A stretch of DNA of 64,000 nucleotides from Mortierella sp. BCC40632 (Eukaryota; Mortierellomycota; Mortierellomycetes; Mortierellales; Mortierellaceae): assembly GCA_011634665.1 (NCBI GenBank), contig WAEK01000009.1:859501-923500 (forward strand). Reading direction: 5' to 3'. This document shows, piece after piece, positions 61,153-64,000 of this stretch (within the stretch, counting starts at the first letter, position 1; the number at the start of each line of letters is the position of its first letter). The translations under genes and the position numbers were made by a program. The notes beneath the pieces were generated by a model. That model was not told the origin of the DNA and searched no databases. It was given only the letters and a program-made list of their open reading frames with translations.

Positions 61153-62901
61153 GGCGCTGATGCTGGCAAGACTGATTCAAGTAGAACACGCATTAGAAAG
61201 TCGCCACTGAAGAAAGAAAAAAAAAAGACGGGTCCAACAAGCCGCCTCACGTGCCAGAACCGCCACCAGAGGAATCCAGTTCATGAAGGAACCTTTTCTT
61301 TTTTTTGGTTCCCTTCCCCTCTCTCATTTTTCTTATTCTCGTTCGATATCTTGTTCTTTGTCTCTTTTTCTGAGTGTCGTCTCTCTCTCTCTTTCTCTCT
61401 TTCTTTCGAGATATAATGACAAGATATCCTCTTGATATTCCAGTGTCTGATGACCTGTAATCACACTCGTGGCTACTTTGCTACTCTCAATTCATGTTCC
61501 TTGTGGGCTCTTAGCCAAGACCTTATCGCTTATAAGGTTGGCGTGGATCGGGGCGCTTGCTCGGAATGGGCCAGGCGCCCATCTCCACATGCGACTGGAA
61601 CATGGAGTCATTGCCATGTTGTCTTTGACCATGCGTTCCTCCTGACAATGTTGTTACTCCGTCGACAAGTGGTCTGGAACAGGGTAGAACGCGTCTTTTG
61701 CTTCCCCTAGAACGAGTCCGAATCTGCGTGGCGGCGGCTCTCTACCTTGCTCTCTAGTGTTGATCGGCTTCTTGCAGGACCCTGGATCGGCGCCCGACTC
61801 AGGCACCAGGCAGGGACGCAAGGGATGGGACGGAGACTAGCAGACAGGAGGAGACGGGGTGCACAGGAGACGGTTGTGCACGAACATGATGGGTCACAGG
61901 GCCGGTCAATAGGGGGGGAAGGGGCAGCCAGCCAAACCAACGTGGCTCGGTCACTGCGCGCTTTCTTTTCGCTTTGTCTGTGTCTGTGTAATTGTTCGGG
62001 GCAGGAATAGGGGGGATGACCGATTGATGTGTGTGTTCACCATCACTCGTGTTCGTCATTCCTATTGTCCCCATTCTCTCTGTTCTCTCCTCTGCTTTCT
62101 CTTTCTCTCTCTCTCTCTCTCTCTCTTCTCTTTCTCATCACACAAACACACGCACACACACACACACCTTTCGCACACTCTCTCCTCTTTTCTTTTCACC
62201 ACCCATTTCCCAACACTCTCCTGATCGTCAGATCGAACCATCAACAAGGCCCACCCGTAATAATATCCGCACGCACCCCTCTCCCTCTACACGACCCAGG
62301 TGAATGTAATGCATGTGCTACAACAATCACTTCCCGCCGGGAAATGCGTATTGCAACCGCAGAGAATTGACCTGTGCGAGGACATGAGATGGACACAGAA
62401 TGAATGAGCGGGCGAGAACAAAGAGCCAGCCACCGCTCCCGCATGCTCTAGCCCATTCTTCTTCTCTCTTTCTCTCTCCTTCTTACACACACTTTTCTGA
62501 CTCTGTTCTTTCATTCTTCTCATCCAGCTTGCATCAACCAACCCCGCTACTTCTCTTCCTCCTCTTCCTTTGATCCTCTCCTCGTCAAGCTTTCTCTCTC
62601 TTCCCCTCTCTCCCTCAACGTTGCTTCCACTCCGTCGCCTCACCGCTCACGAACCTTCCTTTGCGGCCCTGCGCGTCCTGGGCCACGACGGTCGGCCCGC
62701 AGCTTTTGTCCAGACAGCAGCACCACGCTTTTTTTTATTCCTTTCCCGCTGCAGCCCAAAGCCAAGCAAGCCCATTCCTCCCAATCCGAACATCCCGTCA
62801 CCACCCTCCCTCTCTTTCTCCTCCCTCTCTCGATCCCTCGTCATCAGACTCGGTCGTGTCCCTCAACATACCAGCGAGTATAGGAGCTTCATCCTGGCAA
62901 C
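61153..62901. promoter_or_regulatory. Divergent region between BRCA2 and kinesin-3
   Basis: About 1.75 kb between two start codons on opposite strands. The right side is CT-rich on the plus strand (62090-62130 and 62450-62860), matching the leader pattern. Short frames at 61432-62010 have no motifs. No gene is supported. Confidence 0.5.
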
Positions 62902-64000
62902 ATGAGCAAAGGGGGGAACATCAAAGTCGTCGTCCGATGTCGGCCGTTGAACAATCGAGGTAAACGAGCCCATCAGCTCCCTCTGGCTGACTCTATGCTC
63001 CTCGTGTGCTGTTGTTGTTGCTGCCTGCCTGTCTGCCTGCCTGCCTGCCTGCCTGCTGCTTGCTGTCTGCTACTGTCTCCTCGATTAGGCCCCAGACTAA
63101 AACATGCTTCATCTGAACCTTGCTTCCAAAACCTGCATCCCCATCCTCCATAATAGAGATTGTGCGCAAGGCAGAATGTATCATTCACATGGACGGCGAC
63201 ATGACCACCATCACCAAACCTCCTGCGGAACATGGCGAAGCAGGAACACCACCGCCACCACTCCAACAAAAGTCGTTCTCCTTTGACCACTCGTATTGGT
63301 CTTTTGACAAAAGTGATCCCAACTATGCAGGACAGGAACGAATTTATGAGGACCTCGGTGTCGAGTTGCTGAATCACTCTTTCAGTGGATACAATACCTG
63401 TATTGTGGCCTGTAAGTCGCGCTCACATTGACCCTGGACTCCGTCATGGAATAAGCTCGCGTCTTTGCCCACTTGTTTTTTCCCATCTTTTTTTTTTTTT
63501 TTTTTTCTTCGCACCATGTCGCTCTGGGACGAATTGTCCACACTTGTCGACTCAGCCTGTGTTCTCCACCTGTTGTGAGCACTAGACTCTGAAAGATGCA
63601 AGATTAGATGTGGGCCTTGCATTCTGTCGTTATTCTTTCTTTGAGATGCTAACGGCGGCCTTACTTGTGCTGATGGTAGATGGACAGACAGGAAGCGGCA
63701 AATCGTACTCGATGGTAGGTGACCCTCTCTTCCTCTCCTCTTCTCCTCCCTTTCCTTTTCATGTCAGGCGCAAAAGGTCGAAGCATGTGCACCGAACCAA
63801 AGATGCGGGTCGCGGGACATTGAAAACTCTAATTATCCCATATGCCGCAGCTCCGTGATCTCGACCCACCAGCACGTTGTTGTACACTCGTCTGACAAGA
63901 TCCATCTTCTTCCTCCCTTCTCCTCCCCTTACCCCCTGTCCCTACCTTCTGTCATGTTTGACGTAAACGACCGTTTAGATGGGCTACGGAGAAGATCGTG
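62902..64000 (+). CDS. Kinesin-3 (Unc104/KIF1-like) motor, 5' part
   Basis: Exons 62902-62959, 63157-63411, 63680-63714 and 63979 to the window edge join in phase. The start MSKGGNIKVVVRCRPLN is typical of kinesin-3. It continues SFSFDHSYWSFDKSDPNYA and ELLNHSFSGYNTCIVA, then the P-loop in YGQTGSGKSYSMMGYG, which spans the junctions of exons 2 to 4. Kinesin-3 carries endosomes and vesicles toward microtubule plus ends. A Pro-rich insertion (GEAGTPPPPLQQ) sits in the N-terminal motor region and is longer than in animal KIF1. The rest of the motor, the FHA domain and any PH domain lie beyond the window. Confidence 0.92.

Overview
The window looks like fungal nuclear DNA, most likely an early-diverging filamentous fungus (Mucoromycota, with a Mortierella-like feel; this placement is inference). 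Reasons: short GT-AG introns with T-rich tracts, many tiny exons, CT-rich leaders upstream of start codons, very abundant homopolymer and dinucleotide runs, F-box/LRR genes, and fungal versions of Snf4/Sds23-like CBS proteins, Cdc4-type light chain, Brh2/BRCA2, Skb1/PRMT5, Otu1 and kinesin-3. No prokaryotic operon, tRNA, rRNA or CRISPR array was seen.

Layout. 0-5.4 kb, minus strand: a nine-exon four-CBS-domain protein, then an unidentified intron-rich candidate. 7.4-9.9 kb, plus: His-rich C2H2 zinc-finger protein. 10.7-12.5 kb, minus: Cdc4-like myosin light chain with a one-base frame break. 15.7-16.8 kb, plus: Ser/Thr-rich single-pass membrane protein with a Gly/Tyr-rich tail. 19.3-22.2 kb, minus: a protein with an integrase-like H2C2 finger and a long Gln/His-rich tail. 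22.2-29.3 kb: gene-poor, repeat-rich. 29.3-31.9 kb, plus: Ser-rich coiled-coil protein. 32.4-33.3 kb, plus: OMS1-like methyltransferase. 37.4-39.8 kb, plus: unidentified acidic protein.

41.2-41.9 kb, minus: ribosomal protein uL16 (RPL10). 42.2-44.7 kb, plus: twelve-exon OTU1/YOD1 deubiquitinase with three frame breaks that cancel out. 45.0-47.7 kb, plus: F-box-like protein. 47.9-50.4 kb, plus: PRMT5. 50.8-53.7 kb, plus: second F-box/LRR protein. 54.9-61.2 kb, minus: a BRCA2 orthologue with five BRC repeats and the helical/OB DNA-binding region. 62.9-64 kb, plus: the start of a kinesin-3 motor gene that runs off the window.

The genes do not form one pathway. They cover energy/stress sensing (CBS), cytokinesis (light chain), ubiquitin turnover (OTU1, two F-box proteins), arginine methylation (PRMT5), homologous recombination (BRCA2), translation (RPL10) and transport (kinesin-3). 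No complete new system is obvious. The best second looks are the transposon-type H2C2 regulator, the compact BRCA2 Tower, the frame-broken OTU1 and light-chain genes, and the unidentified minus-strand gene at 3.7-5.4 kb. Exon boundaries were worked out by hand from splice signals, reading phase and family motifs.
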